A stretch of DNA of 64,000 nucleotides from Marisediminitalea aggregata (GCF_900129565.1 NZ_FQWD01000003.1:721015-785014), one strand, 5' to 3'; numbered from the stretch's first letter, positions 48,917 to 58,717 are shown. The notes: generated by a model not told the origin, from the sequence alone. Program-made: numbers and translations.

Positions 48917-50839
48917 TTATTTCGCCAGGCTGGCCAGCAGTCCGTTTAAGTTTTTAACAAAGGTCGCCGGATCTTTCAGGCTACCCTGCTCTGACAGTGC
49001 AGCTTGGTCGAACAATACCTCAGTCCAGTTCTTGAACAAGGTCTCATCCTGGACATCAGCCAATAACTTCACTAACTGGTGCTCCGGGTTCAGTTCAAAG
49101 TGATACTTCACTTCTGGCACAGGCTGTCCAGCTGCTTCCATCAGTTTCATCATCTGAGTAGTCATACCGTTGTCATCTGCTACGATGCAAGCAGGCGATT
49201 CGGTAAGGCGGTGAGTAAATTTCACGTCCAGTACTTTCTCGCCCAGCGCGGTTTTAGCACGCTCTAACACTCCTTCGATTTGCTTCTCAGCTTCTTCCTG
49301 TGCTTTCTTGGTTTCTTCGTCATCAAGATCGCCTAAGTCCAGGTCGCCGCGAGCAATTGAATGCAGTTGCTTACCGTCGAACTCGTTCAGGTGCTGCATT
49401 AACCACTCGTCAATGCGCTCACCCATTAGCAATACCTCAATACCTTTCTTCTTGAAGATCTCAAGGTGAGGACTGTTTTTCGCAGCCTGGTAGCTGTCAG
49501 CAGTCACATAATAAATTTTCTCCTGACCTTCTTTCATGCGAGAGATATAGTCAGCCAGAGACACGTTTTGCGTGCTACTGTCGTTGTGTGTTGATGCAAA
49601 GCGTAATAAGCCTGCAATCTTTTCTCTGTTCGAGAAGTCTTCTGCCGGGCCTTCTTTCAACACATTACCAAACTCGTTCCAGAACAGCTGGTATTTCTCT
49701 GCGTCATTTTTGGCCATACGCTCAAGCATTTGCAGAACGCGCTTAGTACAACCCTGACGCAGGGTTTGCGTGATCTTGTTGTCTTGCAGAATTTCACGCG
49801 ATACGTTCAGCGGCAAATCGTTGGAATCGAGCAAGCCTTTCACAAAGCGCAGATAAGTCGGCATGAACTGCTCAGCGTCATCCATAATGAATACGCGCTG
49901 TACATACAGCTTCAGGCCGTGGCTCTGCTCTCTGTTCCACAAGTCAAACGGCGCTTTGCTTGGAATATACAGCAGGCTGGTGTATTCCGTTTTACCTTCC
50001 ACTTTATTGTGCGCCCAGGTCATCGGGTCAGCAAAATCGTGGGAGATGTGCTTGTAGAACTCGGTGTATTCTTCGTCGGTGATTTCAGACTTGTCGCGTG
50101 TCCACAATGCCGTCGCTTTGTTTACGGTTTCCCATTCACCTGGCTGACCAGGGATTTTCTCACCGTCCGGCCCTTCGGTCTCTTCTACCGGCGCTTTCCA
50201 CATTCTTACCGGAATACTGATATGGTCGGAGTATTTGCTGATAATCGAACGCAAACGCCAGTCATCGGCAAACTCTTTTTCATCATCGCGCAGGAACAAC
50301 GTAATTTCAGTGCCGCGCGTCTCTTTGTCGATGTTACCGACGGTAAAGTCACCTTCACCGGCAGAGGTCCACTCAACACCCTGATCAGTTGGCTGACCGG
50401 CAGCCCTTGTGCGAACAACAACTTTGTCTGCAACGATAAACGCTGAGTAAAAACCCACACCAAACTGACCAATCAACTGAGAATCTTTCGCCGAATCGCC
50501 CGATAGTTTGCTGAAGAAGTCTTTGGTACCAGACTTCGCGATAGTACCTAAGTTTTCGATAACTTCATCGCGGGTCATACCTATGCCGTTATCGGCAATA
50601 GTCAGCGTGCCAGCGTCTTTGTCGACACTCAGTTTTACGCATAGATCGCCATCGTTTTCGTACAAGCTGTCATTTTCTAATGCTTTAAAGCGCAGTTTGT
50701 CTGCCGCGTCAGCAGCGTTAGAGACAAGCTCACGTAAAAAGATTTCCTTGTTCGAATAGAGTGAATGGATCATCAAATGCAGAAGTTGTTTTACTTCCGT
50801 TTGAAATCCATGAGTTTCTTGATGGGCCACGTCAGCCAT
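48917..50839 (-). CDS. htpG: HtpG, bacterial Hsp90 chaperone
   Basis: 640-aa cytosolic chaperone. GHKL ATPase domain (residues 1-230) with [26 protein letters not shown] and [13 protein letters not shown]; middle domain with the catalytic Arg region [14 protein letters not shown]-terminal dimerisation domain. The frame runs to 50908, but [20 protein letters not shown] at 50839 is the family start. In E. coli it sits between recR and adk; here recR is upstream as usual, but the downstream neighbour has been replaced by the sugar locus. Confidence 0.97.
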   Translation of the reverse strand: MADVAHQETHGFQTEVKQLLHLMIHSLYSNKEIFLRELVSNAADAADKLRFKALENDSLYENDGDLCVKLSVDKDAGTLTIADNGIGMTRDEVIENLGTIAKSGTKDFFSKLSGDSAKDSQLIGQFGVGFYSAFIVADKVVVRTRAAGQPTDQGVEWTSAGEGDFTVGNIDKETRGTEITLFLRDDEKEFADDWRLRSIISKYSDHISIPVRMWKAPVEETEGPDGEKIPGQPGEWETVNKATALWTRDKSEITDEEYTEFYKHISHDFADPMTWAHNKVEGKTEYTSLLYIPSKAPFDLWNREQSHGLKLYVQRVFIMDDAEQFMPTYLRFVKGLLDSNDLPLNVSREILQDNKITQTLRQGCTKRVLQMLERMAKNDAEKYQLFWNEFGNVLKEGPAEDFSNREKIAGLLRFASTHNDSSTQNVSLADYISRMKEGQEKIYYVTADSYQAAKNSPHLEIFKKKGIEVLLMGERIDEWLMQHLNEFDGKQLHSIARGDLDLGDLDDEETKKAQEEAEKQIEGVLERAKTALGEKVLDVKFTHRLTESPACIVADDNGMTTQMMKLMEAAGQPVPEVKYHFELNPEHQLVKLLADVQDETLFKNWTEVLFDQAALSEQGSLKDPATFVKNLNGLLASLAK

Positions 50840-50966
50840 AAACCAGATTCTCCTAGTCAGATAGAATAATTCAGAAACGAAAGTGTGGACGCGAAGAGGG
50901 AATTTCAACCGTGCAGAACGAAAAAACCAGCAAAAAAGTAAGGGTTAGAGCAAAGGCTGATTAGAA

Positions 50967-50995
50967 AGCGTGCAACTCATTGCTGGTTGCACGCT
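50967..50995 (-). terminator. Hairpin terminator after recR
   Basis: Perfect 10-bp stem AGCGTGCAAC / GTTGCACGCT with a 9-nt loop; on the minus strand it is followed by TTTCTAAT, a weak T-tract. It lies 12 bases after the recR stop. Confidence 0.7.
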
Positions 50996-51007
50996 GAATT
51001 AGGTAAA

Positions 51008-51607
51008 TTAGAGTGTACGGCGCCCGGAAAAGGCATGGGTAAGTGTATTGCCGTCAATATATTCCAGTTCACCACCAATAGGCACACCATGGGCGATTCG
51101 ACTGGCAGCAACCTCGTGTTTTTGACAAAGCTGAGCAATGTAATGTGCGGTAGCTTCGCCTTCGACCGTGGGGTTGGTGGCCAAAATCACTTCTTTCAAT
51201 GATCCGTCGGCAATGCGGGTTTCCAGTTCATCCAGGCCTATTTCGCCAGGCCCGATACCGTCAATTGGCGACAGATGTCCCATCAGTACAAAGTAAGTCC
51301 CTTTAAAGGACATGGTTTGCTCAATGGCCATCACATCCTGCGGACTTTCCACTACGCAGAGCTGGCCGCTTTCCTGGCGTTGTGGATGCTGACAGATGTC
51401 GCACACACTTTGTTCGGTAAAATTTCTGCACTGCTGGCAATGACCGATGTGCTCCATGGCATTATGAAGGGCTGCACTCAATGTAAGTGCACCATCGCGA
51501 TTGCGTTCCAGTAAGTGAAACGCCATGCGCTGCGCGCTTTTGTTGCCTACCCCGGGTAAGCAGGTAAACGCGCTGATTAACTCAGCCAGCATTGGACTGT
51601 ACTTCAT
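51008..51607 (-). CDS. recR: Recombination protein RecR
   Basis: 199 aa; with RecF and RecO it loads RecA on gapped DNA. Helix-hairpin-helix ([21 protein letters not shown]), zinc finger with four cysteines ([16 protein letters not shown], residues about 56-71) and Toprim domain ([14 protein letters not shown] ... [15 protein letters not shown]). In most relatives it lies just after ybaB; here an FAD-oxidase gene and a terminator intervene. Confidence 0.97.
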   Translation of the reverse strand: MKYSPMLAELISAFTCLPGVGNKSAQRMAFHLLERNRDGALTLSAALHNAMEHIGHCQQCRNFTEQSVCDICQHPQRQESGQLCVVESPQDVMAIEQTMSFKGTYFVLMGHLSPIDGIGPGEIGLDELETRIADGSLKEVILATNPTVEGEATAHYIAQLCQKHEVAASRIAHGVPIGGELEYIDGNTLTHAFSGRRTL

Positions 51608-51764
51608 AAAATGCGTGCCTTTTCTAATTAACGTGTATTTGTTAAAGCGGATAAAGTCATGCTTTAACGTTATGTTCGTATAGTAAGTCGAATTATAAAG
51701 AAATCCTGACGGATTGTTAGGTTTTACTCAATTTTAGAACGTGACAGTAGTGCCTTAACACTCA

Positions 51765-53222
51765 CTACAAGCTACTACTACTAACTACGTACTTTTCCAC
51801 TAAAAGATTGGTAAAACGTGACTCGGGATCGTACCTCTTTTTTACTTCTCTTAACTTGGATACACCTGGATAGGCTTGCTCGAATTGCGCCCTGCTTGCA
51901 TGTAACTGATAAGGTAAATAATATCTGCCACCAACAGACAATGTGGCATCTATCATTTCACCGCTCCACTTCGCCACATCCGCCCTGCTTTGTACGTCAG
52001 TTCCCTGCCTGTAATAAACAACAAAAGCAAAGACTTCCTCCGGTGCCCAGGCCAACATTGACCCGGAGTCAGCTAAAGCATGACGAATGGATACGTTGAT
52101 TATATTCGCGTCACTCTTTTGGAAAATAGCTCTCATTTTGGGAACGAAGTCTGCGAATCGATCTACCGGCACAAAATACTCTCTTAGCGCATAAGTAAAT
52201 CGCTCACGCGATGTCGGTTCGAGCTCTCTGATGTCATAACTGGCTTCGTAGTTACGCCACTGAACCGCATCAAAACTATATAACACTGGTTCCAGTACAT
52301 GTTGCCGCAACCACTTTCCAAATGTCGACTCTGCGACAAACGCAGCAACCTTTGGCTGCCACCAATACTCCGCATTCGAGGAGATCAGCCGATCATCTAC
52401 CGTTAAATCATCGGTTGTTTGTAACCAGCTTACACTACGTACAGAAGAATAAGCCGGGGGAAATAAATCGGCGTTGTGAAACACCACGTGATCGTTATTT
52501 CTGATTTCAGACGAGAAAAATACGGGGTATTCAGAAACCAACATATCCTGCGTTTGACGACGCACTTTGGTATTTGATTCCAGCCAAAGTGTAACTTCTG
52601 TTATAACGCCTAAAGACCCGTAACCACCAATCGCACCGAAATACAGGTCAGGATGACTATTTCTGTCTACCAGAATTTCTGAACCGTCTGCCACCACAAT
52701 TTTAAAAGAGCGAATAGAGCGTATCATTGGCCCTTCGCCAATGTATCGACCATGCACGTTTACCGATAGTGAACCACCAACCGTGAAATTAGCGTAAGTC
52801 TGCATAATTTTTACAGACAAATCATGTTTATCAATAATCTCCTGTAAATCTCGCCAACGAATGCCTGCCTGAACCGTTACCCACTTTTCCTCAACGTTCA
52901 GGTCTATGACTTTGTTAAAGTCACGCATATCGATGTGCAGACTATCAGGGTACGCCGTTTGGCCACCTTGACTGTTTCTTCCCCCACCAATTGAAACGGG
53001 GCCGGTTGTTTTCGCAATAGCCGCAATTACTTCTGCGGAAGTAACAGGCCGAATAACTTTCGATACACTGATGGGATTAAGTTGCGTGACATCATTGACT
53101 ACCCGCTCATCCTGATTTGCTGGAGCAGCAGGTGTGAAGTCCACTAAGATATAAGTCGCGAGTGCTGCAATGAGCAATGTGAATGTCAGCAGCACACTGA
53201 TGAATTTGAGCGCAAATTTCAT
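51765..53222 (-). CDS. Membrane-anchored FAD-linked oxidase (FAD_binding_4 family)
   Basis: 485 aa. N-terminal helix (residues 5-28) with the rest probably periplasmic, then a VAO/PCMH-type FAD domain: VSIGGGRNSQGGQTAYPDSLHIDM (about residues 75-98), YANFTVGGSLSVNVHGRYIG, and GYGSLGVITEVTLWLES. The usual His of covalent flavin linkage in the first loop (GGHS) is Asn/Ser here, so FAD is likely non-covalent. The C-terminal half is the substrate cap. Resembles gulonolactone- or cytokinin-oxidase-like proteins; substrate unknown. It interrupts the ybaB-recR neighbourhood and is set off by terminators, suggesting insertion. Confidence 0.85.
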   Translation of the reverse strand: MKFALKFISVLLTFTLLIAALATYILVDFTPAAPANQDERVVNDVTQLNPISVSKVIRPVTSAEVIAAIAKTTGPVSIGGGRNSQGGQTAYPDSLHIDMRDFNKVIDLNVEEKWVTVQAGIRWRDLQEIIDKHDLSVKIMQTYANFTVGGSLSVNVHGRYIGEGPMIRSIRSFKIVVADGSEILVDRNSHPDLYFGAIGGYGSLGVITEVTLWLESNTKVRRQTQDMLVSEYPVFFSSEIRNNDHVVFHNADLFPPAYSSVRSVSWLQTTDDLTVDDRLISSNAEYWWQPKVAAFVAESTFGKWLRQHVLEPVLYSFDAVQWRNYEASYDIRELEPTSRERFTYALREYFVPVDRFADFVPKMRAIFQKSDANIINVSIRHALADSGSMLAWAPEEVFAFVVYYRQGTDVQSRADVAKWSGEMIDATLSVGGRYYLPYQLHASRAQFEQAYPGVSKLREVKKRYDPESRFTNLLVEKYVVSSSSL

Positions 53223-53320
53223 AAAAGTCCTTTTATATTCGCTATCTCCATTAATTCACAGAATGTCTTGTTTTGCAATTTAGAGAGATTGGCTGGATTC
53301 GCCTTTGGTCACAAAACTAA

Positions 53321-53346
53321 AAAGCCCCGGTGAAAACCGGGGCTCT
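53321..53346 (-). terminator. Terminator after dnaX-ybaB
   Basis: Stem AGCCCCGG / CCGGGGCT with a 6-nt loop; on the minus strand followed by TTTTAG. It ends the dnaX-ybaB transcript before the FAD-oxidase gene. Confidence 0.85.
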
Positions 53347-53359
53347 CTAAAATTGTGTT

Positions 53360-53380
53360 GCTTGGGAGATCTCCCTAAGC
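53360..53380. repeat. Palindrome GCTTGGGAGATCTCCCTAAGC
   Basis: Near-perfect inverted repeat (ten base pairs with one unpaired T) between the ybaB stop and the terminator. Either the lower part of a composite terminator or a protein-binding site; no T-tract of its own. Confidence 0.5.
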
Positions 53381-53400
53381 AATCGTCTAAATACCAGAAC

Positions 53401-53727
53401 TTAAAACGGCATTTTGAAGCCAGGTGGCAGTGGCATACCGCCCGTTACTTCTGACATTTTCTCTTTAGAAGTTTCCGCAACACGACGCGCGGCATCGTTG
53501 AAAGCGGCAGCGACTAAATCTTCAACCATGTCTTTGTCGTCGTCCATTAGAGACTCGTCGATGTCTACGCGGCGTACGTTGTGGTTACAGGTCATCGTTA
53601 CTTTAACCATACCTGCGCCTGATTCGCCAACGACTTCCAGGTTAGCTAAGTCTTCCTGGGTTTTCTGCATGCGCTCCTGCATTTGCTGCGCTTGCTTCAT
53701 GATGTTGCCCATTCCACCTTTAAACAT
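53401..53727 (-). CDS. ybaB: YbaB/EbfC nucleoid-associated protein
   Basis: 108-aa DNA-binding protein of the YbaB/EbfC family, small dimeric tweezers-like proteins that coat DNA. N terminus [21 protein letters not shown] and the conserved [21 protein letters not shown]. It follows dnaX by about 48 bases, as in most Gammaproteobacteria, where dnaX, ybaB and recR form one unit. Confidence 0.96.
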   Translation of the reverse strand: MFKGGMGNIMKQAQQMQERMQKTQEDLANLEVVGESGAGMVKVTMTCNHNVRRVDIDESLMDDDKDMVEDLVAAAFNDAARRVAETSKEKMSEVTGGMPLPPGFKMPF

Positions 53728-53775
53728 AATCTTTTCTCACTCTTGTGTAGTCAATAACACTATTTCGATTAAATA

Positions 53776-56277
53776 TTAACGAGGTTCAATGCTGTCTTGC
53801 ACAACCTCTGCGTTAAATGCGCCGATCATCGCCAGAATGGTATCGTCTTGCTGAATCACTTGTCTGGCGTACTGTTTACGCATTTGATTAATTTGTTGTT
53901 GTATCTGATACGGCGTTTTTTCAACGTTGCCGTACACCAGCGTTACATTTACAGGCTTTGATAATACACTGTTCAACGCTTCAGTTAGCTGCGGCACAGT
54001 CCCCTCATTTACCAAATGCTCCTGGCTGGGATCCAACGTCATGGTGACGTTCTCGCCTTCTTTGGCAAACCGGGAGTTTAACGCTATTTGCTTTAACAAA
54101 CCGGCAATTGGCATTGCTTCAATTAGTGCGCTCCATTTATCGATTTGACTGGCGTGCAATAATTTATCGCCATTCTCCAGATATGGGGGCAAGTCACTGT
54201 CAAATTCAATAGCTGTAGGCTGGGTTGTTGATACCTCTTGCGGTTCATTTGCCACAGGCGGCGTATTGCTTTCGGAAAAATCAGGTTGTGACTGCACGTC
54301 CGGTTGCGCATCTACAGCCGCAGAGAGCTCTGTAGTAAGCTCACTGGGGGCCTCTTTAGTATCGACTATGCTATCAACACTTTCAGTGTGAAAGGACTCT
54401 TCAGCACCTGCCGTTACCCACGGTGGTGGCTCATCGGCGGCTTGCGTTTCTGTATTTGTAGATGTGGCTTGCTCGTGTTCGTTTGTTGCAACAGGTACAG
54501 ACTGTTCCAAACGCGGTTCCATGCCAACGGCTTCAGATTCGACACCGGCGTCAGGCTTTGGTCGCTCTGGCCGCTGCAGTGTGCGTTCCTCACTAGGTGG
54601 CTTTTTTGCGGCCGAGGCTTTGTCCTCCATGGCCTGCTGTTTCAGGCGCTGGCGCAAAGCGAGCATCGCTTCTGTTGAGGCGGCTGCGGGTTGAGGCTCA
54701 CTGGGTTGTTGTGATTCCGGCTCCACATTCTGTCCAACTGACTCAAAGTGCTGTGGCGGCATGTCTTGTGGCATGTCGTAACCACCGCTCTCAGGCGGAT
54801 AGTCGTAATGGTCGTCTGGCGGCCCAACCTGACTCTGTCGACGGAAATCCTCAGCCTCGTCCATTAACTGTGCGGCTTGGGCATCGAGGTGTTGCGTTTC
54901 TTCGTCTTGCGGCTGGAACGCAGGTTCGTTTTGTGGCACTTCCGGCTCGGATGGCGCCGCGGCGTTAGCCACAGACACACTGTTATCTTGCACCGGCGCA
55001 GCAGTATCTTGAGGCTGTTCATTGGCCTCCGGCTCTGGCGCGGCGGCAATTTGCTCAACCGAGGCCTGGGGCGCGGTTACATTGCCAGAATTGTGTTGCG
55101 TTTCCGGCTCAGGAGCGACCGGAGAAGCTTGGGTTGTAGCGCCACCAGATGCCGGAGGATTAGCGATAACCGTCTCTGCGTCGTCGATGGGCGTTACTGG
55201 CGCAAAGGTCATCATACGCAGGATGGTCATTTCAAATGCGCTGCGTCCGTCGCCGGCAAAAGGCAAATCTTTGCGGCCTTGCAAAGCAAGTTGATACAAC
55301 AATTGCACTTGCTCTGCAGGCAGACCTTTAGCGAGCTGATAGATAGCTTTTGCAGACGTAGTTTCCAGCTTACAGGCCTCGGGCACCCACTGGGTAAGCG
55401 CGACCTGATGTAAAATACTGGCGACTTCTGCCAGCACCTGACTGAAGTCTGGTGCCATCATGGCAATGTCTTCTATTTGTGCCATTACTGCACTGGCGTC
55501 TCGCTTCACCATTGCGAACAACAGCTTGAGCACTTGCTGACGGTCCATCAACCCGAGCATATCGGTAACAACGCTAGCCGTTACCTGGTTATTGCCCTGC
55601 GCTATGGCCTGATCGGTTAGGCTCAATGCATCGCGCATACTGCCTTGCGCTGCACGGGCCAATAAACTGAGTGCAGGCGCTTCAAAGCTCACACTTTCCT
55701 GTTCAAGAATGTGTTGTAACTGCTGGGTGATCTGCTCGCGGGATAACGCTTTTAAGTTAAACTGCAAACAGCGGGACAAAATGGTGATCGGCAGTTTTTG
55801 CGGATCGGTTGTGGCCAGCAAAAACTTAACGTGTGGAGGCGGCTCTTCGAGGGTTTTCAGCAATGCATTAAAACTGTGCTTCGACAGCATGTGCACTTCG
55901 TCGATCAGGTATACCTTAAACTTGCCGCGGGTGGGCTTGTACTGCACATTGTCCAGCAGCTCCCGGGTATCCTCGACCTTGGTGCGCGACGCGGCGTCGA
56001 TCTCAAGCAAGTCAACGTAGTTACCCTGCTCAATTTCCTGACACGTACCGCATTGCCCACAAGGGTTTGCACTTTGCCCTTGTTCACAGTTCAGGCTTTT
56101 AGAAAATATGCGGGCAATCGTGGTTTTCCCCACGCCCCGGGTACCGGTGAACAAGTAAGCATGGTGCAACCGGTCGTTTTGCAATGCATTGGTGATGGCA
56201 GAAACCACGTGCTCCTGCCCTACTAACTCACTAAAGCGTCCGGGACGCCATTTTCTTGCCAGTACCTGATAAGCCAA
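53776..56277 (-). CDS. dnaX: DNA polymerase III subunits tau and gamma
   Basis: 833-aa clamp-loader ATPase. AAA+ module with Walker A GTRGVGKTT (residues 45-53), zinc cysteines at 64, 73, 76 and 79, Walker B-like LIDEVHMLS and sensor/Arg-finger LSRCLQF (domains I-III to about residue 365). A long Pro/Glu/Gln/Ala-rich linker (about 370-680) joins the C-terminal domain that holds polymerase and helicase (from about 690). The protein is longer than E. coli tau (643 aa), mostly because of the linker. A slippery site at codons 558-559 should also give a short gamma form of about 561 aa. Confidence 0.96.
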   Translation of the reverse strand: MAYQVLARKWRPGRFSELVGQEHVVSAITNALQNDRLHHAYLFTGTRGVGKTTIARIFSKSLNCEQGQSANPCGQCGTCQEIEQGNYVDLLEIDAASRTKVEDTRELLDNVQYKPTRGKFKVYLIDEVHMLSKHSFNALLKTLEEPPPHVKFLLATTDPQKLPITILSRCLQFNLKALSREQITQQLQHILEQESVSFEAPALSLLARAAQGSMRDALSLTDQAIAQGNNQVTASVVTDMLGLMDRQQVLKLLFAMVKRDASAVMAQIEDIAMMAPDFSQVLAEVASILHQVALTQWVPEACKLETTSAKAIYQLAKGLPAEQVQLLYQLALQGRKDLPFAGDGRSAFEMTILRMMTFAPVTPIDDAETVIANPPASGGATTQASPVAPEPETQHNSGNVTAPQASVEQIAAAPEPEANEQPQDTAAPVQDNSVSVANAAAPSEPEVPQNEPAFQPQDEETQHLDAQAAQLMDEAEDFRRQSQVGPPDDHYDYPPESGGYDMPQDMPPQHFESVGQNVEPESQQPSEPQPAAASTEAMLALRQRLKQQAMEDKASAAKKPPSEERTLQRPERPKPDAGVESEAVGMEPRLEQSVPVATNEHEQATSTNTETQAADEPPPWVTAGAEESFHTESVDSIVDTKEAPSELTTELSAAVDAQPDVQSQPDFSESNTPPVANEPQEVSTTQPTAIEFDSDLPPYLENGDKLLHASQIDKWSALIEAMPIAGLLKQIALNSRFAKEGENVTMTLDPSQEHLVNEGTVPQLTEALNSVLSKPVNVTLVYGNVEKTPYQIQQQINQMRKQYARQVIQQDDTILAMIGAFNAEVVQDSIEPR
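54593..54608 (-). promoter_or_regulatory. Programmed -1 frameshift site in dnaX
   Basis: On the minus strand the codons GCA AAA AAG contain the heptamer A AAA AAG in exactly the phase used in E. coli dnaX. Slipping back one base gives AAA GCC ACC TAG: two extra residues (Ala, Thr) and a stop (at 54595-54593), for a product of about 561 aa. A Shine-Dalgarno-like GGAGGA lies 15 bases upstream. No strong downstream stem was identified by eye. Confidence 0.8.
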
Positions 56278-56288
56278 TCTAAGCTTCC

Positions 56289-56825
56289 TTACTCGCCTTC
56301 GAATTCACAGATGCAATACGGCTCAACACCCAGCTCGGTTAAACGTTCGTAACCGTTCAGTTCAGGCAAGCCAATAACAAACCCTGCGTGCTCAACTTTA
56401 CCGCCCAGATTGCGGATCAATTTGGCCGTGGCAGAAATTGTGCCGCCGGTGGCTAACAAGTCGTCAATCAACAACACTTTGTCGCCCGGTGATATCGCGT
56501 CTTTGTGAATTTCCAGCGTGTCTTTGCCGTATTCTAATTCATAGCTTTCGCTAAGCACATCACGAGGCAGTTTGTTAGGCTTACGAACGGGTACAAAACC
56601 GATGCCTAATTCTAATGCCAGTGGCGCTCCAAATAAAAAGCCACGTGCTTCAGTACCCGCTACTTTGGTAAAACCATATGGCCGATACTTGTCCAGCAAC
56701 ATAGCTATGCACTGGCTGAATGCCTGATAGTCTTCAAGTACGCTTGTGACATCGCGAAATTGAATACCCGGTTTCGGGTAGTCAGGCACCGTTTTTACTA
56801 CTGATTTAATATATTCTGAACTCAT
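56289..56825 (-). CDS. apt: Adenine phosphoribosyltransferase
   Basis: 178-aa purine salvage enzyme: adenine + PRPP to AMP. The PRPP motif [16 protein letters not shown] (about residues 121-136) and the hood/flexible loop region [16 protein letters not shown] with [13 protein letters not shown] are present. It lies 11 bases upstream of dnaX on the same strand, the usual order in Gammaproteobacteria. Confidence 0.96.
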   Translation of the reverse strand: MSSEYIKSVVKTVPDYPKPGIQFRDVTSVLEDYQAFSQCIAMLLDKYRPYGFTKVAGTEARGFLFGAPLALELGIGFVPVRKPNKLPRDVLSESYELEYGKDTLEIHKDAISPGDKVLLIDDLLATGGTISATAKLIRNLGGKVEHAGFVIGLPELNGYERLTELGVEPYCICEFEGE

Positions 56826-56855
56826 GCCGAATCCTTTAATTATTCCGGCAAGGCT

Positions 56856-56981
56856 TTAAGAAAAGTAGAATGTAAACCAACCAGCAATCGTTGGTAATAA
56901 TGGGAAGGCTAGCAGTGCAACTACCGCCCCCAGAAAATACCACCAATTAAATACTTCTTTAAAATCTTCGTTACCAGCCAT
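56856..56981 (-). CDS. 41-residue single-helix membrane protein
   Basis: Short frame encoding a 41-aa peptide beginning MAGNEDFKEVFNWWYFLGAV and ending in GWFTFYFS: an acidic, amphipathic N terminus with a WWY motif, then one membrane helix (about residues 17-38) with two prolines. It ends 30 bases before the apt start, so it is probably cotranscribed with it. The ribosome site is weak (GGA eight bases before the ATG). The strongly amphipathic and aromatic make-up argues for a real gene. No family recognised. Confidence 0.55.
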   Translation of the reverse strand: MAGNEDFKEVFNWWYFLGAVVALLAFPLLPTIAGWFTFYFS

Positions 56982-57145
56982 GAAAAATTCCAGTTAATTT
57001 AAGCCTAAAAAATGGCCCTAAATGGTAATCGAAACGAAACCTAATTGACAGAGGTAATGCGCTAAGCAGTCAAAATCTGACCATTCACTGAGTGTATTGT
57101 TGTAAGGGAATCTGAGCAGCTTACATCAACCCGAAGGCGCCCTTG
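56982..57145. other. Short intergenic region after hvfC
   Basis: About 160 bases between the hvfC stop and the small membrane-protein gene. It should hold the promoter of the latter and of apt. No clear terminator for the hvf operon was found. Confidence 0.35.
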
Positions 57146-57880
57146 TTAAGCTTCTGTCACGGCGCCACAGGTAAGCCATTGACTAACAAGCTGCTGAACG
57201 CCTTGTTGTACGGTATTTAACGGCAATCCGGCGGCTTGCTGATGAACCCGCTCACACAAACGCTCAACTGAGGTAGGTTGCTGGTTGAGAAGATCAAACG
57301 TGAGTGCAGCCAATGGATTCAGGTGCTGAAAGCCAACGTGGTGTTCACTGTCTCTGTAAAGTAAGTAAAAATGTTGCTCGCCAGGGGCTTCCGGTTGGAA
57401 ATCCGGGCCAATCATGTGCACCGGATAAGCGTAACCGGCTAGTTCCGACAACGGCGAACTGCGCACGTAGTCGGGTATTGTTTCTCCTCGCCAATACGTA
57501 ACCGGGCTGTCGGTTTTTCTGACCGATAACGCCAACTCCAACCATTCATAATGCGCCAGCTCTTTCAGAAACACCGGATCTGATGATGTTGGTTCATAAG
57601 CGTTACTCAGAAACTCAACAAATTCTTTGCTGATATCAATGAAATACGGTGAACGGCATGGGTGCTGTTGAAAAAAGGCACGCACCAGTTGCTGCCAGTT
57701 ATCGCTACCGTAAAGCGAGTGTAATACAGGGAAACCGTTGCGAATAAAGCCTTCAACATTGTTGAAGAACAGCGACTGGTAAATAGCCAGTCGCCTTTGT
57801 GTATCCTGGTCTTGCTCACTGGTTTGCTCAGGAAAGCGGATCGCGGTGGCGAGTTCAGTGAGTTGTTCAGTTAAACGCAA
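57146..57880 (-). CDS. hvfC: HvfC-type partner of the DUF692 oxidase (DUF2063)
   Basis: 244-aa protein with the DUF2063 N-terminal domain (LAIYQSLFFNNVEGFIRNGFPVL and HPCRSPYFIDISKEFVEFL), followed by a second beta/alpha domain. In hvf-type clusters this partner binds the peptide and assists the iron enzyme. The start is TTG at 57880, directly after the hvfB stop (TAATTG), with GGGAG eight bases upstream; no ATG is available nearby. Third gene of the operon. Confidence 0.87.
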   Translation of the reverse strand: MRLTEQLTELATAIRFPEQTSEQDQDTQRRLAIYQSLFFNNVEGFIRNGFPVLHSLYGSDNWQQLVRAFFQQHPCRSPYFIDISKEFVEFLSNAYEPTSSDPVFLKELAHYEWLELALSVRKTDSPVTYWRGETIPDYVRSSPLSELAGYAYPVHMIGPDFQPEAPGEQHFYLLYRDSEHHVGFQHLNPLAALTFDLLNQQPTSVERLCERVHQQAAGLPLNTVQQGVQQLVSQWLTCGAVTEA

Positions 57881-58717
57881 TTACGCTACTCCCACTTGTT
57901 CGTTAATCACCTGTTGCTGTATCGATTTAATTCGCCTGACTTCCTGCAGCAGTGTTTCCAATGGGGGTATGTTAAAATCTCGCTCTAGCAGCGTTGGGAA
58001 CACGTGATGTTGCCGATATGCATAGGCCAGTAACGCCCATACTTCTTCAATAACATCCGCACCGTGTGTATCAACACGCAGATCTTCTGCCTCTTCGTAA
58101 TGTCCGGCAATATGACCATATACAATTTTATTGCCCGGTAATCCGTCGATGAACGCTTTAGGGTCGTATCGATGATTTATGCTGTTCACGTAAACGTTAT
58201 TTACGTCGAGCAAAAGTGAACAACCCGACTCAGACAACACGGCGTTAATAAATTCTAACTCTGTCATCTGCGCATGAGCCGTTAAATAATAGGAGACATT
58301 TTCGAGTACCAGGGGCCGTTCGATAATATCCTGCACCACATTTACCCGGTCTGCCACGTAACGAACGGCTTCCTCGGTAAACGGAATGGGCATCAGGTCG
58401 TACATATGGCCTTGTGCGCTACAGTAACTCAAATGCTCACTGTAGAGTGGAATGTTATACCTATCCAGGAAATGTTTTACGGCTTTCAGGAAGCGATGGT
58501 CCAAGGGATCAGGACCGCCGATTGACAGCGATAATCCGTGCGTCGATAACTGAGCCTGCCTGGCACACCGCTCGAAATCTTCACTGAACTTACCACCTAA
58601 GGGTATCCAGTTCTCGGGCGCGACTTCCCAGAAATCGACCTCGTCGGGTAACACAGGAAGTAGCTCGTCGAGCATCTCCCTGCGAAGTCCCAGGCCGGCA
58701 CCTTTGATCGTTTTCAT
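57881..58717 (-). CDS. hvfB: HvfB-type multinuclear non-heme iron oxidase (DUF692, MNIO)
   Basis: 278-aa TIM-barrel enzyme of the DUF692/MNIO family. Metal-ligand candidates are in order: His60, Glu94, His95, Glu139, Asn140, Asp171, Asn174, His202, His206, Asp216, His218 and a late Glu (ERDFNI). Related enzymes oxidise Cys in a precursor peptide to thio-amide/oxazolone or similar copper-binding groups; HvfB of Haemophilus does so on EGKCG motifs of HvfA. Here it directly follows a gene for a precursor full of EGKCG motifs. Chemistry is inferred by homology. Confidence 0.92.
   Translation of the reverse strand: MKTIKGAGLGLRREMLDELLPVLPDEVDFWEVAPENWIPLGGKFSEDFERCARQAQLSTHGLSLSIGGPDPLDHRFLKAVKHFLDRYNIPLYSEHLSYCSAQGHMYDLMPIPFTEEAVRYVADRVNVVQDIIERPLVLENVSYYLTAHAQMTELEFINAVLSESGCSLLLDVNNVYVNSINHRYDPKAFIDGLPGNKIVYGHIAGHYEEAEDLRVDTHGADVIEEVWALLAYAYRQHHVFPTLLERDFNIPPLETLLQEVRRIKSIQQQVINEQVGVA

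Noticed and set aside
54123..55413. Several plus-strand frames antisense to the dnaX linker
   Set aside because: The low-complexity linker leaves antisense frames open by chance; none has a domain or ribosome site.
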